Part shown: one piece after another, positions 34,515-43,953 of the stretch
Layout: each line of letters begins with the position of its first letter
Numbering within the stretch: the first letter of the stretch is position 1
Origin: JAADHX01 sp964569385
GTDB lineage: Bacteria; Actinomycetota; Acidimicrobiia; Acidimicrobiales; Poriferisodalaceae
Length of the DNA: 64,000 nucleotides
Direction: 5' to 3'
Assembly: GCA_964569385.1 (NCBI GenBank)
Contig: CAZMUM010000005.1
Coordinates: 62,001 to 126,000, forward strand
The notes under the pieces: model-generated
What the model was told of the DNA's origin: nothing
What the model saw: only the letters and a program-made list of their open reading frames with translations
Database searches by the model: none
Made by a program: the position numbers and the translations under genes

Positions 34515-35630
34515 CTAAACGGCTTCGGTCTCACGGGTGTTGCGAACACCGCGGTGGAACATCGTGTAGAGCAACAACCCAAGACCGGCCACCACGAACG
34601 GCACCACGCCATCGCCGTCGCCAGTAACGGTTGGGAACAGAACAACGCCAGATAGAAGCGCGGTCCAGCCCCACAAGATGAGGACACTCCTTCGATGACC
34701 ATGCCCCAGACGCATCAACCTGTGGTGAAGGTGGAGTTTGTCGGCCTGAGAGACCGGCACACCGCTACGAGCGCGACGAATGGTGGCCCACGCCGTATCG
34801 AACAGTGGAACACCGAGAACTACCAACGGGATGAACATCGGAGCGAAGAAGAAGAAGACTTGGCCCGAAAACTGGTCGACAACCCGGCCGCCGACGGTCA
34901 TCGTCGACGCCGCCATCAATAGCCCGAGCAGCAACGCTCCGCTGTCGCCCATAAAGATCCGAGCCGGATAAAAGTTGTGAGGCAAGAAACCAAGACACAA
35001 CCCCAGGCCTACCAGAGCAATGAGCGGCCCGCCGTTTGCCGGGCCAATCAGACCGGCATCGAGCAATTCTTGGCTATAGAGATAAAAGGCTCCTGCGGCG
35101 ATGGCGACGATTCCAGCAGCGAGACCATCGAGACCATCGATGAAGTTGATGGCGTTGGCCATCATGACCACCCAGAACACGGTTATGAGCGGAATGATGT
35201 CTGGCGAAAGTCCCCAAAGCCCTCCAAACGGAATTCGAACAAAGAACAGCGTGACACCAAGGAGGTACAGAGAACTTCCGGCAAGGACTTGGCCCGCGAT
35301 CTTTGCCGGTGCCGAGACCGGCCTGAGGTCATCGACGGCGCCAACGAGAAAGATGACCGCGGCCCCAACAATGACGCCCAATGGCTCTGATGACCGAGTA
35401 AAGACCTGCTCGAAGGTTTCAAGTCGCGAAGCGACAGCAAACGAAGCCAGGAATGCGAGAAACATCGCCGCGCCGCCAAGAGTGGCAGTCGGGCGTTCAT
35501 GCACCCGCCGTTCGTCTGGCGTAACTACGGCACCAATCTTGAACGCGACCATACGAACAACCGGAGTAAGAACAGCAGTTCCGGTGGTAGCGGTGGCGAG
35601 AACAATCAAGGTGTCCGAGGCTGCGCTCAC
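34515..35630 (-). CDS. wecA: Undecaprenyl-phosphate GlcNAc-1-phosphate transferase (WecA/TagO/MraY family)
   Basis: 371 residues, about eleven membrane helices. Catalytic marks of the polyprenyl-phosphate N-acetylhexosamine-1-P transferases are all visible: GAVDDLRPV, NAINFIDGLDGLAAG, FMGDSGALLLG and HLHHRLMRLGH. The family loads a sugar-1-phosphate onto undecaprenyl phosphate at the inner membrane and so starts linkage-unit or O-antigen-like glycans. In mycobacteria the homologue lies directly before the atp genes as here. It probably primes the glycan made by the adjacent island, which is inference. Confidence 0.9.
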   Translation of the reverse strand: MSAASDTLIVLATATTGTAVLTPVVRMVAFKIGAVVTPDERRVHERPTATLGGAAMFLAFLASFAVASRLETFEQVFTRSSEPLGVIVGAAVIFLVGAVDDLRPVSAPAKIAGQVLAGSSLYLLGVTLFFVRIPFGGLWGLSPDIIPLITVFWVVMMANAINFIDGLDGLAAGIVAIAAGAFYLYSQELLDAGLIGPANGGPLIALVGLGLCLGFLPHNFYPARIFMGDSGALLLGLLMAASTMTVGGRVVDQFSGQVFFFFAPMFIPLVVLGVPLFDTAWATIRRARSGVPVSQADKLHLHHRLMRLGHGHRRSVLILWGWTALLSGVVLFPTVTGDGDGVVPFVVAGLGLLLYTMFHRGVRNTRETEAV

Positions 35631-35696
35631 GAGCCAGCTAACCCATCGCTACGTTTCACAACCGCCAAGCTACCCGTCACGACTATCGCTAGCTCC

Positions 35697-36842
35697 CTAC
35701 AACACTGAGTGAATCTCTGGAGTAATACCGCGCGACGCCAGGTCGGTCGCAATTTCATCCTTGTACAGAGGGTTCATCACGACAACGTGACGAAGCTCAC
35801 TGGTTAGGTCGTCTGGGCCAACAATTCGATGGGCGGTACCGCCTATGAAACGCCCATGTTTGGCTGGGCTTACATCCACGACGTGGCTCACCATCGCTGG
35901 TTCGGACAAGTTGTTGAGGAATGAACTGCCCTTCGAGCCCGCTCCCCAAACCGCCACCGGGCCATCTTCGGCCAGCCGTTCGACTGCGTCGGCCCAACGT
36001 CTACGAGTCGTCAGGGCGTTGGCTCCGAACTCAACAGCGTCGGCCAAGAACTTGCCTACGTTTGGGTCGGCCCCGGTGCTGCTGGTGCCGGAGCGCCGCG
36101 ACTCGTTCCACAAATACTGGTCGCCGAACGAGCGCCCACTGGCCTCGACGTCGAGGCCGGCCTGCGAACAGGCCCAGTTGAGCGTGGTCTCTGAGTAGTA
36201 GGTGAGGTGCTCGTAGATGAGATCCCATAACGCGGCTTGTTCGACCATGTAGGTGGCGTCTGGCACTTCGATGTACACCACGGCATCATCGGTGGTTAAC
36301 GATCGGCCGATCTGGCCGAGAAGCTCGGCTGGCTGATCGAGATGCTCGAGCACGTGTTGCACTAGCACCGCAGCTGCGCCTTCTGGAAGTTCATCTGGAT
36401 ACCCGGTTGCGTGAATGACCACGCTCTCGGGAAGCGTCGTTGGGTCGGCGTTGTGGCTGGGGTCGTAGCCGATTCCCGAGCGAACGCCATCGGCAATCAT
36501 GAGGCTCAAGAACTCACCTGTGCCTGGTCCGATCTCGACGACGTCGCGGCCTGCCAGGCCGTACTGGTCGACCAGGCGCCGTGACAACCCGGTCGCATAC
36601 GCCAAGAACACCTTCGAGTGATGCAGCGAGTTCTCGTAGTCGACTGAGTACTCGAGCAACGATAAATCGACAGCGGAGTTGTACAACAGCCCGCACCGGC
36701 GACAGCCGACCAGCTTGAATGGCCCGAGTGGCGCCGCGGCCGCTTCGTTGGCAGTTCCGAACAGTACGTTCGCGAACACAGGTAGGTTGCCAAGCGCAGC
36801 TACCTCGACTGACTCGTTGTTTCCGCACAGCGGGCACATCAT
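35697..36842 (-). CDS. SAM methyltransferase of the zinc-binding C-methyltransferase type
   Basis: 381 residues. N-terminal zinc knuckles CPLCGN (about 3-8) and CRRCGLLYN (about 47-55), a central Rossmann domain with VVEIGPGTGEFLSLMI and VLVQHVLEHL, and the C-terminal Rossmann-like domain VAVWGAGSKGSSFLNNL ... VVVMNPLYKDEIA. This is the three-part layout of deoxysugar C-methyltransferases. It is clearly paralogous to the protein at 43954, sharing WGAGSKG, the KHG region and MNP.Y. Probably methylates a nucleotide sugar or glycan. A 25-codon ORF lies just upstream. Confidence 0.8.
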   Translation of the reverse strand: MMCPLCGNNESVEVAALGNLPVFANVLFGTANEAAAAPLGPFKLVGCRRCGLLYNSAVDLSLLEYSVDYENSLHHSKVFLAYATGLSRRLVDQYGLAGRDVVEIGPGTGEFLSLMIADGVRSGIGYDPSHNADPTTLPESVVIHATGYPDELPEGAAAVLVQHVLEHLDQPAELLGQIGRSLTTDDAVVYIEVPDATYMVEQAALWDLIYEHLTYYSETTLNWACSQAGLDVEASGRSFGDQYLWNESRRSGTSSTGADPNVGKFLADAVEFGANALTTRRRWADAVERLAEDGPVAVWGAGSKGSSFLNNLSEPAMVSHVVDVSPAKHGRFIGGTAHRIVGPDDLTSELRHVVVMNPLYKDEIATDLASRGITPEIHSVL

Positions 36843-36872
36843 CGGTCACTTCTCCTCGCTTGCGGCACGCTG

Positions 36873-36950
36873 CTACTTCGACCACTTCCACAGTGTCGCC
36901 TCGTGGATCAGGTCGGCGAACTCTGTGGCCAGATAACGTTCGAGCGCCAT
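36873..36950 (-). CDS. Possible small ORF of 25 codons
   Basis: ATG at 36950 to TAG at 36873, giving MALERYLATEFADLIHEATL and five more residues. The amphipathic, charged composition looks protein-like and it ends 30 bases before the methyltransferase ATG. There is no clear ribosome binding site, and it could be a remnant of a longer gene or chance. The rest of 36843-36987 holds nothing recognisable. Confidence 0.25.
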   Translation of the reverse strand: MALERYLATEFADLIHEATLWKWSK

Positions 36951-36987
36951 GTCATGTTAGCCAAGAACCAAGCCGCCGTCACACCAG

Positions 36988-39570
36988 CTAGGGGCTGAGC
37001 CCTCCGGGTCCGTGGGTAACCGAAACGTGTCCGGCGCCGACTCGCGCAAACATCGGCGTGCCCCATCGATCCACAACAGGGCCGTAGTCAGTGCTCGGGA
37101 AGCGCCTTTGAATAATCCCGAATACACCAACGAGCAGGTCGCCCGCGTACAGCGGACCTATCTCAGTGTTGGGCCAACCATCTGTCGGGTCGTCCTGGGC
37201 TAGATACGGCGCCAGGAGGTCAATCGCCGTCTTGATGGTCTGTCCCTCGTCGCCAGCGATCGCGTATAGGTCGAAACCACTCATTGCCGCTACTTCGGCT
37301 AACTGGACCATGGCCGCAACGCCAAACACCGAATAGAACAGCGAACGGGTTCGGTGGGTCTCGCGGAGCATGGTTCCGTCTGGCCCAATCTGGGCATCGA
37401 GACGTTGTGTGAATCGAGCCACGGCGGCCTCAACGTGGTCGGGCCGCGCACCCATGCGCCCAGCCGTAGCCAGTAGGAGTAGTCTCCAGCTATCGGTGTT
37501 ATTGGATGTGGATGTTGTACGTACCGCATCGCCAAGATCAGAAGCCCAGTCAATCAGCGCAGTTCGTTGATCGGTGGTCCAACCGGTGTAGTCCCAGATG
37601 AGATCAGCGCCATACAAGACTCCCGTTTGGGTTATGTAGATTTCGATATCGCGCCGATTCGGCGACAACTCCGGAGCCAAGCGAGTCTCGGGATCTAGAG
37701 CCCAAGCATCAAGTAGCTGTAGGGCCTGTTCGGCGTATGCCTCGTCACCGGTGATTCGATAGGCCAGGCCAAGAGCGGGAAGCCCCCGAGATAGGCGTTC
37801 GCCGAGTCGATAGTCGTGGCGGTCAGCGGAGAGCTCGAAAATGCCATCGCTTGAGTACGGCGAATCCGTCAACCATGCACTCCCACCACCGTTGGCGGTC
37901 ACAGAACTCGGCTGCTGGCACAACATCGCGTTGGCGTGCCGTAGTACATCGCGAACTGCATCTGGGCTGTCGGCGGCCGCACTGGCCAGGGACTCTGTCA
38001 GGTCGGACTCACTTTGAAAGACACCAACATAGGTCCGCCCGAGGTGATCTGACCGTGGCCCTCTATCGACCGCAGTCGGTGCCACGCAGATCACGTCTCG
38101 GTTCGATTCTGCGAGTGTCTGTACCGTTGCGGTATCGAGTTGACCAGCACGTATCTCGAAGTGATCTATCTGCCCTGACCAAGAGCTAGAGCTGTCTGGA
38201 TAGGCACCGACCACGATGCGACTCTCGTCCGGACCAGACACAGCAGTGCCTGTAGACGTCGCCACCAGCTTGCCATCGATCCATAACTTCGATCCGCTTG
38301 GTCCGACCGACGCAGCCACGTGACGCAGAGCACCGCCGCTTAGCGGGGCGCGGAGCGTCAATGAACCCGAGTTGGCCCGCAGTTCGATGTCGGAGCCGTC
38401 TCGAAGAAGCACAACGTGGTAGGACGATCCGCTGGCAGCCAGACCCGCGATGACGGCCTCGTTAGCTGAGGCAGGGCCTACGTCGACCCATAGTTCGATG
38501 CTTACCGCGCCGGCATCGTTGACCGCATCAACAGCCCGACTCGCCGGCCCTGGGGTCGCGAACGCAGCACCAGGCGACAACGTCACGCCGCCGTCGACCC
38601 ACTCAAACACCGGGCCGTAGTAACCAAGGAACAGATCATGAGGCGAGGTGCCTGGAGCTACGTCGTTGGCGAAGGCTCCATATCTCTCGTCGAAACCATA
38701 GGTCGCTATTAGGTCGCTCTGCTGAGCTGCCGAAGGGACAACTTGGGGACGGCCTGGCACAGTTAAAGTTGGAGAAGACACAGCTGGCGGTTCGAAGATG
38801 ATGAGGTCTTGACCGCGATCGGGAACAGTGAACGATGGCTCGGAGCTGGCTTCGCCTTGGGCTTGGTTGGCGGCGTCAGTGGCGGGTGTCGATGCGTCGC
38901 TTGGATTCGGCTTGGCAATATCACCCACACGCTCAATTCGAACTCGTGCGATCTTGGTGCGAGTTCCACCTTCGAACTCGATATTGACGGCTCCGTCGGT
39001 CACTTCGACAGTGACTGTCGCGCTGACCACCGGTTGGTTCGCCGTTGTCTGAACTCGGTCGACTGCGATCACTCCTTCAACCTGCACTGAGTGCCAGATA
39101 CGCGAGCTGTGGTAAATCGATTCGCCCACAGTCACGGTTACCGCGTACATGCCGGGTTGGGCGTCGAAACGCCACGACGCTGGCGAAGCCACCGCGACCC
39201 AAGATCCATCTATTTGCAGGTAGCGGGTCGCAGCGTGGCAGAACGTATCGACGATTGCGGACCCCGAGTTTCGGTCACCGCACTGCCGTCGCCTCCCGTC
39301 GGCTAACAGCCAGCCAAACCCCCGCTCCTCGTCATAGGCCAGACCGCTGTCAACAACATCGGCACCGTGGACGTCGCTCCGAGCCGGCTGGAAGCTAACT
39401 TCCTGAGTCCAGAGAGATTCCGGTCGGGGCAGCCCCAACGCCGACTCCGATTGCGTTTGACCGGTCCCTTGTTGTTGATCGGCTGCTATCGGTGTCGTCG
39501 CCGACGCCGGCTCGATAGCGACAGCTGCCAAACTAAACACCAGAAGAGCCCGTAAGAGCGGTTTCCCCAT
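36988..39570 (-). CDS. Secreted multidomain protein: malectin-like, LamG, alginate-lyase-like
   Basis: 860 residues with a signal peptide (MGKPLLRALLVFSLAAVAIE, cleavage near 24). Residues about 55-215 resemble a malectin-type carbohydrate-binding fold (CHAATRYLQIDGSW, IARVRIERVG). After a Pro/Ser linker, about 288-480 is a LamG/concanavalin-like domain (SIELWVDVG, KLWIDGKLVATS). Residues about 560-860 resemble an alginate-lyase (alpha/alpha toroid) domain with NNTDSW near 690, similar to the NN..SW signature, and ETHRTRSLFYSVFG. Likely trims or binds an acidic glycan outside the cell. It sits inside the glycan island, suggesting it acts on the self-made polymer; catalysis is unproven. Confidence 0.72.
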   Translation of the reverse strand: MGKPLLRALLVFSLAAVAIEPASATTPIAADQQQGTGQTQSESALGLPRPESLWTQEVSFQPARSDVHGADVVDSGLAYDEERGFGWLLADGRRRQCGDRNSGSAIVDTFCHAATRYLQIDGSWVAVASPASWRFDAQPGMYAVTVTVGESIYHSSRIWHSVQVEGVIAVDRVQTTANQPVVSATVTVEVTDGAVNIEFEGGTRTKIARVRIERVGDIAKPNPSDASTPATDAANQAQGEASSEPSFTVPDRGQDLIIFEPPAVSSPTLTVPGRPQVVPSAAQQSDLIATYGFDERYGAFANDVAPGTSPHDLFLGYYGPVFEWVDGGVTLSPGAAFATPGPASRAVDAVNDAGAVSIELWVDVGPASANEAVIAGLAASGSSYHVVLLRDGSDIELRANSGSLTLRAPLSGGALRHVAASVGPSGSKLWIDGKLVATSTGTAVSGPDESRIVVGAYPDSSSSWSGQIDHFEIRAGQLDTATVQTLAESNRDVICVAPTAVDRGPRSDHLGRTYVGVFQSESDLTESLASAAADSPDAVRDVLRHANAMLCQQPSSVTANGGGSAWLTDSPYSSDGIFELSADRHDYRLGERLSRGLPALGLAYRITGDEAYAEQALQLLDAWALDPETRLAPELSPNRRDIEIYITQTGVLYGADLIWDYTGWTTDQRTALIDWASDLGDAVRTTSTSNNTDSWRLLLLATAGRMGARPDHVEAAVARFTQRLDAQIGPDGTMLRETHRTRSLFYSVFGVAAMVQLAEVAAMSGFDLYAIAGDEGQTIKTAIDLLAPYLAQDDPTDGWPNTEIGPLYAGDLLVGVFGIIQRRFPSTDYGPVVDRWGTPMFARVGAGHVSVTHGPGGLSP

Positions 39571-39752
39571 GTCGATCTAGTCGGAATCTAGGCCCGACTC
39601 ATTAAGCGAAACGCCACGCGATTGAAATTATTACTCAACGTCAGAACGTGTTCTTCCGACGCGAGGAAACCACGGAGCGTGTTCGTACTACACTGTAGGG
39701 CTTACGCGTCACTGGAACAAACAGCCACAGGGCAACAAGAGGACATCTGTTC

Positions 39753-42700
39753 ATGAAACGTCTCATCCGCACAATTCTCGCGACACTGATGATCGCGACA
39801 ACGCTCCAAGCAGTCTCAATATCACCCGCGGGCGCGGCTTTTACCGACGAAGAGTCCTTCACTTCAACAACACTCGGAGGTCAGTGGACCGAGGCCGGAA
39901 ACACGCTGGGCGGAGGGTTCTTTCAGTATCCAGGTGGCCGGGCAGCATTGTCGGTGCCCGAATCGATCGTGAGTTACCAGCCTTGGACTTCGGGTAACCG
40001 CGCACCGTCGTTGCGCCAAGCCACCACCAACACCGACTTTGATGTCGTTTCGGTGTTCGCAACAACTCCATCTGAACGATTCCAGATGCAAGGAATTGTC
40101 GTCGCCGACGAAGGCAGCGGCGACTTCATCAGGTTCGACGTCCACTTCGACGGAACCAACATGCGGGCGTTGGCGGCATTCCTCGACGACAGCAACTCAA
40201 CCGCGACTGAACACATCAGCGTGGCTACACCAAGTGCCGGACATGCTGCCTACGTCCGGGTGAGGCGCGTTGGGAACAATTTCACGTTCTACACCTCAGA
40301 CGATGGCACGACCTGGACTAGCCACGGAACATTTACCCGGGCCATGGCTGTCACATCGCTAGCTCCGTTCGTAGGTAACGCTGTACCTGGCGCCGGCCAG
40401 TCCGCTCCGGCATACAGCGGGCTCATCGACTATTTCGGCGCACTAGACGAGAACGCAACCCCTGGCGTTCCCCTCGACGACATCTTGCCTGCCAGCGCTG
40501 CTCTGGGAACGGGCGACGATGCCACAAGCCCCAACCCGGATCTTGTCGATTTCACCGAAGGCACCGATCGGATAACCACACGATGGAATGGCCCAGAACC
40601 CGTCACCATGAACGTCAGCATCGCGGGTGAGGGCAGCCAATCGCTAAGTAACCCGTTCCCCGACCAAACGTTGATCTTCGGCTCGCTGAACCCGTCGACC
40701 ACCTACTCCGTCACCCTGACTCTTACCGACATGGCTGGTAACTCGTCGCAGAAGGCCTATTCGGTTACCACCCTGGCTGGCGGCACAGGCGACGGCCCCG
40801 AATTCGAATTGTGGCATGGCGACAACGCTTCGTTCGGCGACTCAGGAACAAGCCAACGCTGGGTAAACATCACCGGTCGGCTCACCAGCATCACTGGCCC
40901 AGCCACACTTACCTACCAACTCAACGGTGGCGCTATACGGAACGCATCTGTTACAGCCGATACCCGACGACTCGAAAACGGCGGGGACTTCAACATCGAC
41001 CTACTGCGATCGACCCTGGTCGAGGGCAGCAACACAGTTACGCTCACTGCTACCGACAACCTCGGGTCGCGCATCCGCACGGTGACGTTCACTTACACGA
41101 GCCTTACCGACGCACCATCCACGCTGTTATTCATCGACTGGTCCACTGCTGGTTCGGTCGACGCAGTTGCCGACGTGTCCGATGGCGCATGGGCAATCGA
41201 CGCCGGTGGTCTTCGTACCCTCGACCTTGGTTATGACCGACTCGTTACGTTCGGCGATATCCGTTGGACCAATTACCAGGTCAGAACAACATTCACCCAC
41301 AATGGCATCAACACCAACGCCAACGGTCCGTCGTCAAATGGCCCAGGTGTCGGGGTCTTCCTTCGCTGGAACGGCCACAACGACACCGTTGCAACCGGTT
41401 CGCAGCCGCAGCAGGGTTTCGTACCAGACGGCGTTAACGCCGATCCAATTGGGGCAATTGGGTGGTGGCGCGACAGCACCATCGCCGCTCCTCAGATCGA
41501 AATCACCAACAATTCGGCTGTCATCCAAGACTCCGACCCCTTCACACTCACCGAAGAGGAAACGTACAACCTCAAAGCTCAGGCCGAGGGTGGCAGGTAT
41601 CGAGTCAAGATTTGGAAAGTAGGCGACGCCGAGCCAGGTACCTGGATAAGCCAAGGCAACGTCGGCGACGCACCTACTACGGGCGCCATTGCACTTGTCG
41701 CCCACGAAATGGACATCACCTTTGGTGATGTAACCGTTACGCCAAGAGGCGCTAGCACCGCGGCGACACCCACGTTCACACCAAACGACGGTGTGGTCAA
41801 CGAAGGCGACACCATCAATATCGGCGGCGAAACCGGCGGTCGGGTGTTCTACACAACCGATGGGTCCACTCCGAACCCATCAGACGAAGAAGCAACGTTC
41901 GGAATTCCGGTAGCTGGTGGCGACACCATCAGGGCCATTCAATACGTCGATGAAAAAGATCCGTCGTCCGTTGCAACTGCGACCTTCACCATCAATGGTG
42001 CTCCAAGCGTCGAAGCTGGAGCCGACGCTTCGATCGAGTCTGGCGAAGCTGCCGCGCTCGACGGCTCAGCGTCTGACGACGGTGTTGGGGGCGGAAACCT
42101 CACCGTATCGTGGCGCAAGGTCTCTGGCCCTGGCACCGTCACGTTCGCTGACGGAAACTCGACCGACACCTCGGCTACGTTCAGCCTTGCCGGCGTGTAC
42201 GTGCTCGCTCTCGACGCCAATGACGGTTCGATCCTCCGTACCGACACACTGACCATAACGGTCGATGCCAACGGCTACTGGCTCGTCGATGCGGCCGGAA
42301 ACATCTACAACTTCGGCGGCAAACAGGACTTGGGCGACGTTGCCGGCGGCACCCTGACAAACCCCGTTTCCACAATGGCATCGACGCCCAGTGGTGCTGG
42401 GTACTGGATTACCGATGTCAAGGGCAAAGTCGACGCATTCGGCACTGCCACCGACAACGGCGACCTGCCAGGCCTTGATGTCGATCCAGCGTTCCCAATC
42501 GTGAACATGGCAGCTAACCCCAACGGCGGTTACTACTTGTTAGGCGGCGACGGCGGAGTGTTCTCCTTCGGGGCTCCGTTCTTTGGCTCGACCGGGGCCA
42601 TTGCATTAGTCGAGCCGGTCGTGTCGATGGCATCCACGCCGTCAGGTCTCGGATACTGGTTCTCCGCGGCCGATGGCGGAATGTTCGCATTCGGCGATGC

Positions 42701-43040
42701 CGACTTCTTCGGATCTGTTCCGGGCGTGCTGCCCGTCGGCGTAACAGTCAACGAACCTGTGGTCGGAATGGCATCGACTGCTAGTGGCCGCGGCTACTGG
42801 TTAGTTGCCTCCGATGGCGGCCTATTCGCGTTCGGCGACGCCGAGTTCTTTGGCTCAATACCTGGAGTTCTCGGCCCAGGCCAGTCGTTGAACCAACCCA
42901 TCGTGGGCATGGTTGCGACCTCGACGGGCCTGGGATACTGGCTAGTTGCCGCCGATGGTGGTGTGTTCGCGTTCGGCGACGCCGAGTTCATCGGAGTACC
43001 TGGCAATCCACCAGCCGCCATCGTAGCGCTGGCCTCATAG
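39753..43040 (+). CDS. Giant secreted protein with glycan-binding-type domains and six C-terminal GYW/DGG repeats
   Basis: 1095 residues, signal peptide ending near residue 29 (SPAGAA). Then a LamG/concanavalin-like region (about 30-225), an Fn3-like segment (about 260-340, ending STTYSVTLTLTDMAGNSS), an Ig-like stretch, a second LamG-like region (about 455-665), a chitobiase C-terminal-like domain (VFYTTDGSTPNPSDEEA), a PKD-like domain (LDGSASDDG ... LALDANDGS) and from about 841 six ~42-residue repeats of GYWxxxxDGGxFxFGxxxFxGS. The repeats could form a beta-propeller or cell-surface binding module; the same six-repeat module ends the GH26-like protein at 56284. No LPXTG or anchor follows. 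Only large plus-strand gene of this part. Confidence 0.75.
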   Translation: MKRLIRTILATLMIATTLQAVSISPAGAAFTDEESFTSTTLGGQWTEAGNTLGGGFFQYPGGRAALSVPESIVSYQPWTSGNRAPSLRQATTNTDFDVVSVFATTPSERFQMQGIVVADEGSGDFIRFDVHFDGTNMRALAAFLDDSNSTATEHISVATPSAGHAAYVRVRRVGNNFTFYTSDDGTTWTSHGTFTRAMAVTSLAPFVGNAVPGAGQSAPAYSGLIDYFGALDENATPGVPLDDILPASAALGTGDDATSPNPDLVDFTEGTDRITTRWNGPEPVTMNVSIAGEGSQSLSNPFPDQTLIFGSLNPSTTYSVTLTLTDMAGNSSQKAYSVTTLAGGTGDGPEFELWHGDNASFGDSGTSQRWVNITGRLTSITGPATLTYQLNGGAIRNASVTADTRRLENGGDFNIDLLRSTLVEGSNTVTLTATDNLGSRIRTVTFTYTSLTDAPSTLLFIDWSTAGSVDAVADVSDGAWAIDAGGLRTLDLGYDRLVTFGDIRWTNYQVRTTFTHNGINTNANGPSSNGPGVGVFLRWNGHNDTVATGSQPQQGFVPDGVNADPIGAIGWWRDSTIAAPQIEITNNSAVIQDSDPFTLTEEETYNLKAQAEGGRYRVKIWKVGDAEPGTWISQGNVGDAPTTGAIALVAHEMDITFGDVTVTPRGASTAATPTFTPNDGVVNEGDTINIGGETGGRVFYTTDGSTPNPSDEEATFGIPVAGGDTIRAIQYVDEKDPSSVATATFTINGAPSVEAGADASIESGEAAALDGSASDDGVGGGNLTVSWRKVSGPGTVTFADGNSTDTSATFSLAGVYVLALDANDGSILRTDTLTITVDANGYWLVDAAGNIYNFGGKQDLGDVAGGTLTNPVSTMASTPSGAGYWITDVKGKVDAFGTATDNGDLPGLDVDPAFPIVNMAANPNGGYYLLGGDGGVFSFGAPFFGSTGAIALVEPVVSMASTPSGLGYWFSAADGGMFAFGDADFFGSVPGVLPVGVTVNEPVVGMASTASGRGYWLVASDGGLFAFGDAEFFGSIPGVLGPGQSLNQPIVGMVATSTGLGYWLVAADGGVFAFGDAEFIGVPGNPPAAIVALAS
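42273..43037 (+). repeat. Coding repeats, six units of ~42 residues
   Basis: Units begin with (G)GYW or GYY and hold DGG.F.FG and FFGS; units 4-6 are most alike at both DNA and protein level (DGGxFAFGDAxFFGS). They encode the C-terminal module of the giant secreted protein. Confidence 0.85.
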
Positions 43041-43079
43041 TCACAGCCTCATAGCCAAACTCTCGGCACTCGATGTTGA

Positions 43080-43120
43080 GTAGCGCCCTCCCCGGACAGT
43101 AGTTTCGGGGTCGGCGCTAC
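43080..43120. terminator. Strong hairpin between convergent genes, probable bidirectional terminator
   Basis: Arms GTAGCGCC (43080-43087) and GGCGCTAC (43113-43120) are exact complements, with an inner CCCCG/CGGGG stem. It lies in the 89 bases between the ends of the giant secreted protein gene and the convergent sulfotransferase gene. There is no long T run, so termination would rely on the stable stem. Confidence 0.6.
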
Positions 43121-43129
43121 TTGGGCGTG

Positions 43130-43945
43130 TCAGCCTTTATCGCGCCAGTCAGACACGTCGACCAGGCCCGTGCCTTGAAGCGCCGCCAGGTCTGGACCGA
43201 GGAAGCCGCGCACCTTGGCCTCAACGACCGCCGACATCTCTGGGTTCTCCAACGATCGATCGGCTAGGCGAGGGTGGATCCGACGTAGTGCACCGCGGGC
43301 CGGGCGCCACTTCAGGCGTCTTGCTAGCTCGGTAGGCCTCGTTTTGTCGCTCGACGAGTTGCGGATGTCGTCGGTGCCAGCGATGTCTACATGATGCACA
43401 CCAATGTGATCGAAAACACGCCGCAGCGTTTCGATTGGTTTACCAACGACATCGTCGAATCGCAGGACTAGAAATTGCTCGATGTCGAACCGACTCAAGT
43501 ACGGCTCAAGCTGCCAGTGATATCTAGAAGTTTGGATGATGTGGTGATCCAGGTCAGACGCGATGTCGTCCAGCTCAAGGTGCTCTCGTCCCGAAGCCAC
43601 TGAATGCACCCAATGCGAACGGATGCGAGCGATGGGCTCGCGCACCAGATAAAGAAGCCTGACATCGGGACGAGTTTGGTGTAGCCGCTCCGCCGAATCG
43701 GGCCAGGTCTGACGCTTGGTGTAGTTGGGCGAACTGTCGAGCCGCAGTTGGCCATCTTTCCAACCAGGGAACTGGCGTCCATACCACTCGACACCGTTGC
43801 TCCATTGCTCGTCCCGCGAGAAGAAGTCCATCTCCTTGGGATGACTGAGGCAAACATCTGGATGTTTCTCCAGCTGATAATGAAGCGTGGTTGTGGCGCA
43901 CTTCATCGCGCCGATAAGTGCAACGTCTGGAGCGCTAGTGGCCAC
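43130..43945 (-). CDS. Sulfotransferase, NDST/heparan-type
   Basis: 271 residues. The PAPS 5'-phosphosulfate loop is GAMKCATTTLHYQL near residue 12 and the 3'-phosphate region is YLVREPIARIRSHW near 100, with KEMDFFS and LDSSPNYT typical of the heparan-sulfate-like sulfotransferase group. It should move sulfate from PAPS to a sugar hydroxyl or amine. Lies 8 bases after the methyltransferase gene in the glycan operon, so glycan sulfation is the natural reading. A glycolipid substrate is an alternative. Confidence 0.82.
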   Translation of the reverse strand: MATSAPDVALIGAMKCATTTLHYQLEKHPDVCLSHPKEMDFFSRDEQWSNGVEWYGRQFPGWKDGQLRLDSSPNYTKRQTWPDSAERLHQTRPDVRLLYLVREPIARIRSHWVHSVASGREHLELDDIASDLDHHIIQTSRYHWQLEPYLSRFDIEQFLVLRFDDVVGKPIETLRRVFDHIGVHHVDIAGTDDIRNSSSDKTRPTELARRLKWRPARGALRRIHPRLADRSLENPEMSAVVEAKVRGFLGPDLAALQGTGLVDVSDWRDKG

Positions 43946-43953
43946 GATGGAAC

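Noticed and set aside
39641..40145. Minus-strand ORFs opposite the start of the giant secreted protein
   Set aside because: No recognisable protein features. The plus frame has a clear signal peptide and domain sequence.
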